Source of the DNA: Leucosporidium creatinivorum
Taxonomy: Eukaryota; Basidiomycota; Microbotryomycetes; Leucosporidiales; Leucosporidiaceae
Direction: 5' to 3'
Length of the DNA stretch: 21,660 nucleotides
NCBI GenBank assembly: GCA_001600635.1
Contig: BCKL01000054.1
Coordinates: 1-21,660 of the forward strand
Positions within the stretch are counted from its first letter, which is position 1; each line of letters opens with the position of its first letter. A program made the position numbers and the translations under genes. Below are positions 9,940-19,838 of this stretch, in pieces. The notes below the pieces were generated by a model. That model had not been told where the DNA came from. It ran no database searches and worked only from the letters and a program-made list of their open reading frames with translations.

Positions 9940-10825
9940 TCAGACCAACCCCGAGCCCTTCAAAAGCAGCACCGAGCCTCCATTCGCGACCGCCGAGCTG
10001 AGCTTCTCCGACGTAGCTATCCGTACAGGCGGTTCTGTTGCTGTGGCAAGGACGAGAAACTGTGGGTGAAAAGCATTAGCTCTGAACCACCTCGCGCAGA
10101 ACTCCACGAGCGAAAGCCGGACTCACCTTGCTCGGGTCGGTCGAGGTATTGTTCGAGTTGATGAGTCCAAAAACCGTCGCAAACTGGTCCAGAGCTCGAC
10201 CAGCTGTAGTAGACTACGCGTGGGATAAGTCAACAGATGACTAAAGTCGAAGTCGAGCGACCGAACTCACCTTTGCCAAATAGACCTCCTTCTCGGCCTT
10301 CTTCACTCGAGCCTCCCCCTCCAACAGCTCCACCGTCAAGTATAACCGATCATCCATCGACACATCATTCGACTTGGCATCAACCGGCTTCGCCCTCTGC
10401 TTGACTTTCATCAGAGCAATGACCGGGCTGACCTTGGCCTTCTTCGGCGCACTCCCAGCCGCGCTCCTGCTCGCCGGTCTTGCTCCCAGCTTGGCCACAG
10501 CTTCCTTGCCAAAGTTCTTCTCCAACACTGTCCTTGCCGCTTCCGATTTGTCCTCCCTAGCCTTCTCCGTAGCCGCTCGCTCCCCCACCAAGCGGTTCGG
10601 GTCGGGCAAGAGGTCGTTGAACTTGTCGGCGAAGCGAGATCCGTTGGTGGCGATGCGGTTGTTGGGATCTTTGGTGCAGGAATGAGCTGGCGGTGAAGAG
10701 TGGTGACGGCAGAAGGTGAGGGAGCAGTGAAGGCAGCGGATGGGAAGGAAGTCCAAGTCGTTACACGTCGGCTCGGCGCAGTGAGAGCCAAGCGTGGCTG
10801 GTAGGTCGAGTGTAGGCTCCGACAT
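9940..10825 (-). CDS. CUZ1: AN1 zinc-finger / ubiquitin-like protein (Cuz1/ZFAND1 family)
   Basis: Probable orthologue of yeast Cuz1 and human ZFAND1, which bind Cdc48/p97 and the proteasome and help survival of arsenite-type proteotoxic stress. Minus-strand exons are 10825-10271, 10213-10127 and 10059-9940, giving 253 residues (yeast Cuz1 is about 270). The AN1 finger is complete: Cys16, Cys21, Cys31, Cys34, Cys39, His42, His48 and Cys50. A Lys/Ala-rich linker follows (about 80-150). A C-terminal ubiquitin-like domain runs from RLYLTVELLEG through RALDQFATVFGLINSNN to VLLLKGSGLV at the end. The second intron (10126-10060) is bounded by GTGAGT and CACAG; the first uses a TAG acceptor. Divergent from MOD5, with only 42 bp between the ATGs. 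Confidence 0.9.
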
Positions 10826-10867
10826 CCTGGTTGCTGCCGAGTGAGGCGACGAGTAGTCGACGAGTGA
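10826..10867. promoter_or_regulatory. Very short divergent gap between CUZ1 and MOD5 start codons
   Basis: The CUZ1 ATG (10825, minus) and the first MOD5 ATG (10868, plus) are separated by 42 bp. If MOD5 starts at the second ATG (11030), the gap is 204 bp. A bidirectional promoter here would have to overlap coding or leader sequence of at least one gene. An in-frame TGA at 10865-10867 directly precedes the first MOD5 ATG. Confidence 0.5.
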
Positions 10868-13007
10868 ATGGCGGAGGACAAGAAGCGCTCGAGTCTCTTG
10901 GCCTCCGACATTTCGCTTCTGGCTTCGACTTCGACCATTCTACAGCTTCGAGCAGCTCGAATATATCTCGATACAGCCTCGCGTGCTGTGAGAGCTTCCC
11001 ATCAGCCGTCCTCGCGATTCTCTCTTTGCATGAGCTCGACCTCCTCGCCAAAACCGCCGCTCGTGGCTGTCGTAGGGACTACAGGCGTCGGCAAGAGTCT
11101 GTTGGGAGTGGAGCTAGCTCGAGCTCTTGCAGATGGTGCTCCCATCAGCGGCATACAGCGCGGCGAGGTGCTGAACACGGACTCGATGCAAGTCTACCGT
11201 GGGCTCGATGTCATCTCCAACAAGGCAACGGCGGAGGAGATGAACGGCGTGCCGCATCACTTGATGGGCTTTTTGAGCCCTGGCGAGGAGTACAGGGTCG
11301 GAGAGTTTCAGACCGACGCCTTGGCCAAGGTGAGCTGGCTCGCTTCTCCTACTTCCGCTTCGGCGAGCTGACCCGTCTCCTGTGGAGCAGATTGAAGAGC
11401 TCGAGCACAAGGCCACGCTCTCCATCGCCGTGGGAGGTACGGCGTACTACCTCCAGAACCTCATCTTCCCCAACCAGCTCGTCGCCGATGCTCCCGCCGT
11501 CTCTTGCCCTTCCACTCCACCGCCGAGCTCGACCGAGACGACCCCTCCAGCTCCCAAAACCGCCGAGGATATCGCTCAATTTCCACTATCTCTAAGGGAG
11601 GCTATCCTCTCCCTCCCCACCGAGCTGCTCGACCTCTTCTTCGCCCTCCCAGCCCTGCCTCAAACCTCCACCCCCGACGAGTTCCCACCCAACTTCCCTG
11701 TCGATCTTCTACCACCGTCCTACCGCACACCAGAGACTCTCACTCCCGCCGTGTATGCCATTCTCACGCATGTCGATCCTTCGAGCGCTGGTCGTTGGCA
11801 TTGGAGGGACGTGAGGAAGGTGCGAAGGGCGCTCGAGATTGTCTGGGAAGGACGGAGATGGGAGGATGTGAAGATTCAGCAAGGGGAGAAGAAGGACGAG
11901 GGCGCGAGGTGGGTCACTACATCTCGCGTTGCTCTTTCTAAGAAGCCTCGCTGACTCGGCGCTCGGCGCTCCACAGATTCCGCTCGCTCATCTTCTGGCT
12001 GTACGCCGACAACAAGTCTCTGCACCCTCGGCTAGACTCTCGCGTGGATAAGATGTTAGAGGTGAGCTTGGTATCGGCCTCTTCACGATCGACCCGTCGC
12101 TCATCGCTTCACCCTCTGATCAGCTTGGCCTTCTCGCCGAGATCAAAGAGTTGTGGGCGCTTGGCCATATCGAAGGCGCTGGCGAGACCGACTACTCTCG
12201 TGGAATATACCAGGCGATTGGTGAGCATGTTCCTTACCTCTCCTGACGGATCAGAGCTCACCTTTCCCTCGCGCAGGCTACAAGGAGTTCGAACCCTACC
12301 TCGCCTCTCGCTCCGGCGCCTCGGACGACACCGGGAATGATGCTGCGAGTGATCCGCTCTTCAAGGCGGGTCTGGAGCGCATGAAGATCTCGACACGCCA
12401 ATACGCCAAGCGACAAGTCAAGTGGATCCAGCAGAAGCTGCTGCCGGCGGTGAGGAAGCTCGAGGAGAAGGACGTGACTGTGGTGCTGTTAGACGCTACA
12501 GGTGAGCCTCTGGGAGCTGGATAATAGAGAGCACGCGCTGACTGGCTTCATTCTCCGTAGACGTAGAGCACTGGGATCAAAACGTCCGAGCGCCTGCGGT
12601 CGACCTTCTACGAAGTGAGCAGTCTTGCTTACAATGACTGTCGATTCTGCTGACCCGTCCACATTCATCAGCCTTCCTCCGAGGCGACCCTCTTCCCGAC
12701 CCTTCAACCCTCTCACCCCTCGCCGCCGCCCAGCTCGCCCCTCCCGCCGAACGGTTCGTCTCTTCTCGCTGACCAGCCGCGCCGACGTTCGCTCACCTTC
12801 CTCGCTTATAGATCGACGGGACCCAAGCTCACCTGTGAAGCCTGCACGACCGACGTGTCCCGGCCTTTGCTGGTGGACGAGCACCAATGGGATGCTCATC
12901 GCCGAACAAGGGCTCATCAACGGATGCAGAGGATTCAGGACGGGACGCAGAGGGTCAAGGGACCGCCTAAAGGGAAGGAGAAGGTGGTAGATGTAGCCTC
13001 AGAGTAG
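10868..13007 (+). CDS. MOD5: tRNA dimethylallyltransferase (isopentenyltransferase) Mod5/TRIT1
   Basis: Transfers dimethylallyl from DMAPP to A37 of tRNAs that read UNN codons, making i6A37. Exons are 10868-11329, 11391-11908, 11977-12061, 12124-12220, 12277-12501, 12561-12614, 12672-12753 and 12812-13007, giving 572 residues. An in-frame second ATG at 11030 gives a 518-residue form. The P-loop GTTGVGKS lies at residues 16-23 of the short form, followed by LNTDSMQVYRGLDVISNKA (catalytic Asp, switch region), PHHLMGF and GGTAYYLQ. The C-terminus has a matrin-type C2H2 finger (CEAC, then WDAHRRTRAH), as in eukaryotic Mod5. The 54-residue upstream extension contains several Arg and few acidic residues (RAARIYLDTASRAVRA), so it may be a mitochondrial presequence; yeast Mod5 makes mitochondrial and cytosolic/nuclear forms from two AUGs. 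The tRNA-Tyr gene at 20119 encodes a tRNA reading UAY codons, a likely substrate class. Confidence 0.93.
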
Positions 13008-13257
13008 TGAGCTGTACTAGAGCAGCAGGCTACAGGAGGACTTAAGCGCCGAGAGGCACTCGCAGCCAGCTTAAGCAGCTGTATGATTGCAGAGGAGGAG
13101 ACGAAAGGCTCACTTTACTTCTGCCACTACGCCGAGCCCTGCTCCACTACACACCAACTCAGAAGATGAGACGCGTCTCCTCGCTCGCGCCTCTTCCCTC
13201 TTTCCTCATCCTTGCGCCGACCTCGCCTTCATCTCTCGACCGGCGAGCACCCCCAAC

Positions 13258-15822
13258 ATGTCGTCTTCGGACGTAGAGATCCTCCCCATCAGTCGCAGTA
13301 CATCCTTCCAGCGCCCTCCCTCCGCCGCCGCTTCGACCGCCAGCGCGTTCGCTTCCACCTCTGCTGCAGGCTTCGCGGACGCTTCTGCAGCTTTCTCGGA
13401 CGACTTTGCCGACATTCCTGGTGCTGTGGACGCGGATTCTGGTCGAGTAGGAGGCAGCAAGAGCGTGCAGCAGGGCAAGAGTCAGGTCATTGAGCTCAGC
13501 GACGGCTCGGACGACGATGATGATGTTATGCAGGTGTTGGGATATGTGCCGCCTGTGAAAGTGGTAGCTCCCATCAGGCGGGTGCTCGCCTCTCTGTACC
13601 TCTCTAGAAATGAGCTGACTCTGAACGGTCGCGTCCCTCTCCCCCCTCCTCCAGAAGCGCGACGTTGCCTTCCTCTGACCCGGATGATCTACCGCCGCCG
13701 TTCAGCCGTAGGAGTGTGAGCGTGGGTATCGCTGGTGCTCCCGCTGTAAGTCTTCGCTCCACCCCACACCGAGCAGCTCGGCTGACCTTCCTCTGCCTCT
13801 CCCCTTCTCAGCATCCCCGAGTCCCTCCTCCCCTCCCACAACCTCGTCCTCCTCCAGCCGCCGCCGCTCCAGCCGCCGCCTCTACATCCCGCCGAATCCC
13901 CTCCAAGTCCCACACCCTCCTCGACGACTCCCAAGGCGCCCCTCCCGAGCGCGAACCTCGCCTCGACACCGCCAGCTCCAAAGCTCAAGGCAAACGGAAA
14001 GCTGCTCAGCTTCCCGAATGGAACGGAAGTGGAAGCGAGGACGAGTACGATAAGGTCGCGAGGAATGGTCCCCAGGTGGTGAGGAAGAAGCGACCTGTCG
14101 GGGGCTCGGCGTCGACTTCGGCGCTGCTTGGACTGCCAGATCTGGACGACGACTTCGCAGCGCCTCCTCCCAAGAAGAAGGTGCGTGACAACGACCCTTT
14201 GTTCTCTGTTCCTCCGCTTCACCCTCGCTGACTTGTCTCGCTTCGCCCTCTCCTCGTAGACGACGAAGCTCACCGAAGACGACAAAGCGGCCAAGAAGGC
14301 TGAGCAGCAAGCCGCCAAACTCGCCAAAGAGGAGGCCAAGAAAGCCGAAGCAGCCGCCAAGGCCGCTCGAACCAAAGCCAACAACCTCAAACACAAGGAC
14401 AAGCTCTCCACCGTCGGCGAGCTCACGGTCCACATCTCGGGCACGGCCTTTCGCTCGGAGGACTCGGCGGGCGAGACGGATAGCGATACGGATGGGGAGT
14501 CGCTGTATGAGACTGCGGCGGAGAGAAAGAGGCGCTTGAAGGCAAAGCAGGAGAAGGCGAGCCACTGGCTGGAGGTCGCCACGGGCTTGCAGATCAAGTT
14601 GGCCGAGGTGGGATGCGTAGTTGAGGCGCCGGAGATGCCGAGGCAAGATGTTGGATGCGAGGGAGCGGTACGCTGGACGAGGTGGTGCGACAAGAAGTGG
14701 GACGATGGGTTGCGAGAATTCGTCCCGCTCGGCGAGGGGAATGAGATCGTTGTGGAGGAGGATACGAGGTTGGTGTTCATGTGAGTCGAGCCGGCCCCTT
14801 TCGACTAGTCTACCGTTCGCTGACCCTCCCTCCATCTCGCCTAAAGGACCGCGCACGAGCTCTCGACCCATATCGCCAACTCGACCCTCTCTCGCCACAT
14901 CTCGACCGTCCTCTCCTCCATCCCCGCGCACGTCCATCTCTTCCTCATGCACTTTGGGCTCAAGACGCTCTGTCGCGAGATGCACAACGCGCAGCAAGCA
15001 GCCTATCGCGAGGATACGAGGAACCAGCTCGATCTCGCGCAGCCCAAGTCCAAGTCGAAGAAGGTCGTCGGGATTGGAGCGAAGCAGCCGGACAAGGAGA
15101 AGCTGGAGTACGAGTTGTTAAAGTGAGTCGCTCGGCTCGCCCGCTCACTACTCAGGCGAAGCAGAGTTAACGACCGAGCCTTCGCAGAGCTCAAGTCACC
15201 CACCGTCTCAAGCTCATCGCTGTCGATAAAGTCGAGGAAGCTGTCGAGTGGCTCGAGCAGATCAGCTACGATGTCTCTCAGAAGCCCTACCAGTGCGCCC
15301 TTCCCTTTCTCTCCCTTCGGCTCGGCTCGACTAACCCTCCCTCTGCCTTCGACAGACGCCACAAGCAAATGCACGTCGCCCTCCTCGGCACCTCGGACGA
15401 CAAGATCGTCTCGGGCAAGACCCTTGAGGAGACCTACATGCTCATGCTCGCGAGTCTGCGCGGCGTGACCGAGGCGGCGGCCAAAGGGATCGTGAGGGAG
15501 TATCCGACTATTAGGGATTTGTACGAGGCGTGGGAGGCTTGTGGGAGTGAGAGGGACAGAAAGGAGATGTTGGCGGGGGTGGCAGTGAGTTCTCTTTCTC
15601 TGTCTCAAGGAGAGTGGGCGAGAGCAAGGAGCTGATTCATAAACGCCGAGCAGAAAGGACACCTCGTCAGCGGCGCGAGGACCGACAAGGCTATCGGCAA
15701 GGCTGTATCGGAGTTTGTCTATAAGGTCTTCACTTCGCGTCAGTGCCTTGTCTCTGCTGAAGCGAGCGCCGAGAGCTGACCTCGTCGCTTCTCTCGCAGG
15801 CGACCCCGAGATGTTCGTTTGA
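13258..15822 (+). CDS. EME1: EME1/Mms4-like subunit of the Mus81 crossover junction endonuclease
   Basis: Non-catalytic partner of Mus81, which cleaves branched DNA (nicked Holliday junctions, flaps, forks) in the nucleus. Exons are 13258-13595, 13655-13745, 13812-14180, 14260-14780, 14847-15122, 15188-15292, 15356-15584, 15654-15738 and 15800-15822, giving 678 residues. The N-terminus is disordered and acidic (IELSDGSDDDDD, which resembles a SUMO-interacting motif) with basic patches that could be nuclear localisation signals (GKRKAA, PPPKKK). A Lys/Ala-rich helix occupies about 267-310. The ERCC4-like region covers about 370-570 (TVLSSIPAHVHLFLMHFG; YDVSQKPYQRHKQMH) and shows no ERKxxxD nuclease motif. 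A helix-hairpin-helix tail follows (LRGVTEAAAKGIVREYP). The first intron is uncertain: GT donor at 13596 (CT|GTACCT) or GC donor at 13578 (AG|GCGGGT), both in frame. The start is the first in-frame ATG. Assigned to EME1 by domain order; primary identity is low, as is usual in this family. Confidence 0.85.
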
Positions 15823-15898
15823 GCTAGTCTGCCCCTTGCTCGCTCCGTCCATATCCGAACCGCGTAATCTACATCGTGCATTGCTCTCCTCTCGGACC
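15823..15898. other. 76-bp convergent spacer between EME1 and MRPL10
   Basis: The stop codons of the two genes face each other across 76 bp, so the 3' UTRs almost certainly overlap as antisense transcripts. No separate gene is present. Confidence 0.6.
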
Positions 15899-17104
15899 CT
15901 ATGCCTTCACCTCGCCCGCCTCCTGCTCCGCCACAGCCTTGAGAGCCTCCTCCCTGACCTCCTCGTCGGCCTTTTTGGTCGCGTTGACTCGCAGGTAGCC
16001 GCGGTGCTTGGGGTCGGCGTAGTACAGCAGGTCACGGCGCGAGACAGGGTCGGCCTTGCCTGGGATGTCGAGGTTGCGGCGGTGGAAAGAGTCGGGGTTG
16101 ATGAGAGCGCGCTGTGGAGGGGGCGAGGGAGAAGGGTCAGCAGGACGTAAAGGCGAGAAGAGAGGAAGACCGAAAACGTACGAGAGTCAATCGGTTCTCG
16201 TAGCGCTCGACCAGGCTGCCGTTGAGGCGCTCAATGGCCTTGATGGCGGACTGGGAAGCCTTGGAGACCTCGATCTGAACGTTGGGGGTGGTAAAGTTCT
16301 CGGCGCCCTGTTCGTACACACACACAAGTCAGCTCGGACGTCGTACACGACTCGCCAGCCCGTCGTAGACAACACGAAGCGAGCAACTCACATCGCCGAG
16401 CAGCTTGACTCCATCCCTGATGCCGTGTACGCAGCGAGTCTCGAACAGCTCCTTCATCGTGATGGGCCGAGAAGGGTCGATGAGGCCTCGGTCGATCCAG
16501 TATTGCAGGCGGTCGAGGTTGAGGGGGGTCATTTGCTGGTTGAGGCTGTCGCGTGCGAAGGGCGCCGAGACGAAGCGAGAGGGTCAGCTCTACGGATTCA
16601 AGACAGCTCGGGGCAAAGCCAGGGTAGGTAGGAGATGTAGAGAGACGTCGAAGTACAACTCACGGGTTCTTAAAGCCCCGCTTGGGGTAGGCGCGAGTGA
16701 TGGGCGTCTGACCTCCCGCAAAGTGCAGGGCGGGCTTGCCATTGCCCGAGCGAGCACCCTGACCCTTGTGACCCCTACCCGACGTTCCTCCCCTACCAGA
16801 CCCGATTCCTCGGCCGATGCGTTTCCGCTGTGAGCGCCGAGAAGGAGTAGGTCAGTTTGCGCGTTCGCTTGGGAGAAATCGAGCTGGCTTGAAGCTGTAC
16901 CTTGTGGGAAGAGCCTGGTGCGGGAGCGAGGTTGCCGAGATGAGATGATTCTGTAGCGTAAGAGCGAGCTAGGAGAGCTGAAGTGGAAGGGACGGCGAAG
17001 CGAGGAGCTGAGCTGCTGAGGAGGGAAGGGCGAGTAGCGGAGGGAGCTGTCCTGCTGCTGCTGGTTAGAGCGATACGCCCGAGTTGGCGAGTGAGCGAGT
17101 TCAT
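15899..17104 (-). CDS. MRPL10: Mitochondrial large-subunit ribosomal protein uL15m
   Basis: Structural protein of the 54S mitochondrial ribosomal subunit, homologous to bacterial L15. Minus-strand exons are 17104-16901, 16827-16664, 16545-16392, 16307-16182 and 16111-15899, giving 286 residues. The first roughly 50 residues are rich in Ser, Arg and Ala with almost no acidic residues ([24 protein letters not shown]) and look like a mitochondrial targeting peptide. The L15 signature lies at about 71-95: [20 protein letters not shown] then [22 protein letters not shown] and [12 protein letters not shown] follow, as in mitochondrial uL15. The tail is rich in Lys, Glu and Ala. The frame is open upstream of 17104 but contains no ATG. 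Head-to-head with MIC19. Confidence 0.94.
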
Positions 17105-17245
17105 TCCTGTAGTCGAGTTGAAAGAGCCGAGCGACTTGGTTGCAGTCAAAGAGCCGCCGCGACGGCTGCGACTCTCGCCCTCCGCCCGCTCGCTCTCTCG
17201 TTTCGCCGTTCTCTCGCCTCCGTTTCTCTGTACCAAATCACCACC
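17105..17245. promoter_or_regulatory. 141-bp bidirectional promoter of two mitochondrial genes
   Basis: The MRPL10 ATG (17104, minus) and the MIC19 ATG (17246, plus) are divergent and 141 bp apart, so the two genes share their upstream region. The + strand is pyrimidine-rich just before MIC19 (CTCGCCCTCCGCCCGCTCGC). The MIC19 ATG sits in a strong Kozak context, CACCACCATGG. I could not assign a specific factor site. Confidence 0.6.
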
Positions 17246-18023
17246 ATGGGAGCTCAAGGATCAAAGCCTGACGTCGAAGTCTCAGAGGGAGAGACTGCCT
17301 TTTTTGCTGAGCGCGCTGCTCCAGTACAGGTCAGTCTCCTCACCCGTCTCTCTCCGGTCCCGCGCTCTTCGCTGACGGCCTACATCTCTGTACACTGCTG
17401 TATCACCTACAATACAGTTCTCCGAAGGCCTCATCAACCACCTTTCCTCCTCTTCCCTCCCTTCATCCTCCGTCCCTTCCTCGCGTCAAGAAACGCTCGA
17501 CTCGCACATCCAATCTCGCATCGCCTCCGAGCTCTCGAGGCTACGCGAGCAGGAGGCCACCGTACGGGAAGAGATTGAGCGCGCCCTCGAGAAGGAGAAC
17601 CTCGATAGGGAGAAGGGCGCCGCCGCCGGCGCTGAGGGAGAGACGCAGGGTGTCGCTCATTCGGCTAGCCTGATGAAGGACTTGGAGGACTTGGAGAAGA
17701 GGACGCTGGGGCTGAGGGAGGAGAGCGAGAAGGAGCTCGATTCGGAGGCATGGAAGTCGGTCGAGAGTCAGAGGAAGGCGCTCGTCGAGTGCTTCACGTG
17801 AGTTTGGGTCGCTTCGAACCGATTCTGTTGGTGCCCAGGCTGACCGCTTGTTTCTCACTCTACAGTGGTAACAAGGACACCCCACTCAACTGCCAGGCCG
17901 AGGCCAGCAAGTTCAAGGAGGCCGTTGCCGGTGTCGAGAAGGTGGGTTCGAGGCGTTTAGCTTAGTCCGAGCGTCCTGGCTGACCCTGCTCTCATCCTAC
18001 AGGCCTTCATCGCCAGGATCTAG
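17246..18023 (+). CDS. MIC19: MICOS complex subunit Mic19 (CHCHD3-type)
   Basis: Peripheral inner-membrane protein of the MICOS complex that supports cristae junctions; in yeast it joins the Mic60 and Mic10 subcomplexes. Exons are 17246-17329, 17418-17797, 17866-17941 and 18003-18023, giving 186 residues (yeast Mic19 is about 170). The N-terminus MGAQGSKPD has Gly2 and a small residue at position 6, a good N-myristoylation signal as in other Mic19/CHCHD3 proteins. Residues 60-150 are highly charged and probably coiled coil (LREQEATVREEIERALEKEN). The C-terminus carries one Cys pair, Cys153 and Cys164, spaced CX10C (ECFTGNKDTPLNCQAE), as in fungal Mic19. The last exon is only 21 nt including the stop. 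Confidence 0.92.
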
Positions 18024-18199
18024 ATGTGTGCACAGTGAAAATAGTACAGATACAGCGAGGCAACGCAGACCGGCCTTTCGCAAGCAGCTCGGCGCAGAGG
18101 GTATCGGCGGCGAAGGCTGCGCACGGTCGAAACCCAGACCTGCTGATCTCGAAGACGCGGAGCTAGTACATGCGACTGTTGGGTTATATTGCTGCGTCT
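18024..18199. other. Convergent spacer between MIC19 and the iminopeptidase
   Basis: The 176 bp hold the 3' ends of two facing genes. No ORF or RNA structure is recognisable. Confidence 0.5.
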
Positions 18200-19838
18200 C
18201 TACTTGAGCTTGGCAAAGTTGTTAGTCGCCTTGATGAGCGCCGCCTCGGTGCCCGCCTCGATGGCAGAGTGCCCAGCGTCGGGGATGACAATCTGTGCAG
18301 TGTCGAGCGGGTTAGATCTCGCAGAAGAGCGAAGATCAATAATCTACGCACGAACTCGGCCTCGGGGAAGACCTTGTGAAGCTCCCAAGCGGTGGTCACT
18401 GAGAGGAAGGGCGGTCAGCTCGGTCTGGCAGGCTCGAGGCGAAGAAACGTACTAGGGCAGACGACGTCGTAGCGACCTTGTACGATGACGGTGGGGATCT
18501 GATCGACAGCGAAAGCGGTCAGCAAGCGCAGAGGCAAGAGCGTTCAAGAGCGGTCCACCGACTCACATGGCGGATCTTGTCAATGTTCTCCTTCTTCAGG
18601 AGCTCGCCTTGCGGCATAAAGCCCTCGTTGACGAAGTAGTGCGACTCCTGCGATGCAATCACGCCTGTTAGCGCCGCTCGAAGGTCGAACATGAGTGAAG
18701 GAACGAACGATGCGAGCAAAAGCGTCGGCGAAACCTGGTTCGTCAGCCTTCTTGATGTACTCGGGGTCCACGTTCAGGCGCGAGGTAGCCATCTCCCAAG
18801 TCGACTGTTTGCGGATGTGGAGTTTAGCGAGGCGTCGATCCGTATGTGAGAAGCAAAACTCACCCAAGCTCGTCCGGCCTCGGCGCGGGCCTTCTCGTCC
18901 TCGCCAGTCAGCCTCTTGCTACAGAGGTCAGGCCATCAATATCCGCTCGATCGGATCGAGACCTAAGCCAGCATGCCCGACTCACTAGTAAGCAGCCACC
19001 ATGTCTCCTCGCTCGGCCTCGGGAATCGGCGCAAGGAACTCGTCCCAGTCTGCGCGGGACTCTGGGGTGAGCGGAGCTCTTGAGAGCAGACGGACAGTAC
19101 ATACAGTCAGGGAAGAGGAAGGAGGTGCCGGGTCCCTGGTAGAAGAAGTCAAGCTCCTCCTTGCGGAGCTGGGAGAGGTGAGGTGGGCCGAAGGAGTTCA
19201 GGGACTGAGCGATTCAGAGAGGCGAATGGAGCGCGTACAGTGAAGATACCGCGGAGAGTGAGACTTTTGACGGCCTTGGGGTGAGCCTGAGCGTAGGCGA
19301 GCGAGAGGGTAGAGCCTGTCGAGCAGCCGTCAGCTCCGAGTCCTCGCCGACCAGTCCCCGTCACTCACCCCAGCTACCTCCGAACACATGCCAGCTATCG
19401 CCAATCTGAAGGTGCTCCCTAATCTTCTCCATATCCTCGATGAGGTGAGCAGTAGTGTTGTCGGTGAGGTCGGAAGGAGGGGTCGAGTCGCCCGAGCCGC
19501 GCTGGTCGAACAGGACGATCCTGTAGGCTGCGGGGTCAAAGCGCTGAGCATCTTTGTCGTCGGTTCCTCCTCCCTATGGTAGCGACAGGTTAGCTCCTCA
19601 TGCTGGTCTCTTGCAGCAGCAGGAAACGTACGGGTCCGCCGTGAACGAAGAGCACAGGAGCGCCTGCAGCGTTACCGTACTGCTTGATGCTGATGGTATG
19701 GATGTCCGAGACGGGGAACATCTCCGACTTGTAGGGCTGTAGTTGTCGTCGAGGAGAGGTGGGGCAGACGCGCGTTCAGCTTGAGCTGGCCTTTCGCTGA
19801 AGCGGAGTGCTTACCTTGATGGGAGGGAACAGCGACAT
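18200..19838 (-). CDS. Proline iminopeptidase (alpha/beta hydrolase, peptidase S33)
   Basis: Serine exopeptidase that removes an N-terminal proline from peptides, normally cytosolic. Minus-strand exons are 19838-19815, 19736-19632, 19573-19369, 19315-19239, 19168-19105, 19049-18986, 18918-18864, 18804-18709, 18647-18567, 18498-18453, 18398-18352 and 18292-18200, giving 318 residues, the usual family length, from twelve exons in 1.6 kb. Motifs: HGGPGGGTDD (oxyanion region, 39-48), FDQRGSGDSTP, nucleophile Ser110 in GGSWG, Asp268 in GRYDVVCP and His296 in DAGHSA. The start MSLFPPIKPYKSE matches the common family N-terminus (LYPPIEPY type). The frame stays open upstream with ATGs at 19922 and 19913. 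These would add 28 or 25 mostly basic residues (PFRFTRPRRITLTKHLKHL) and may encode an organelle-targeted form. Confidence 0.94.

Noticed and set aside
13087-13257. 57-codon N-terminal extension of EME1
   Set aside because: The open frame contains no ATG; the first in-frame ATG is 13258.
13689-14997. Two minus-strand open frames of 363 and 371 codons across EME1
   Set aside because: They are shadows of EME1 exons 2-5; their composition is low-complexity Ser/Leu or Arg/Gly and they ignore the clear exon-intron structure on the + strand.
17105-17257. N-terminal extension of MRPL10 into MIC19
   Set aside because: The frame is open to 17257, but there is no ATG upstream of 17104 and the extension would run across the MIC19 start codon.
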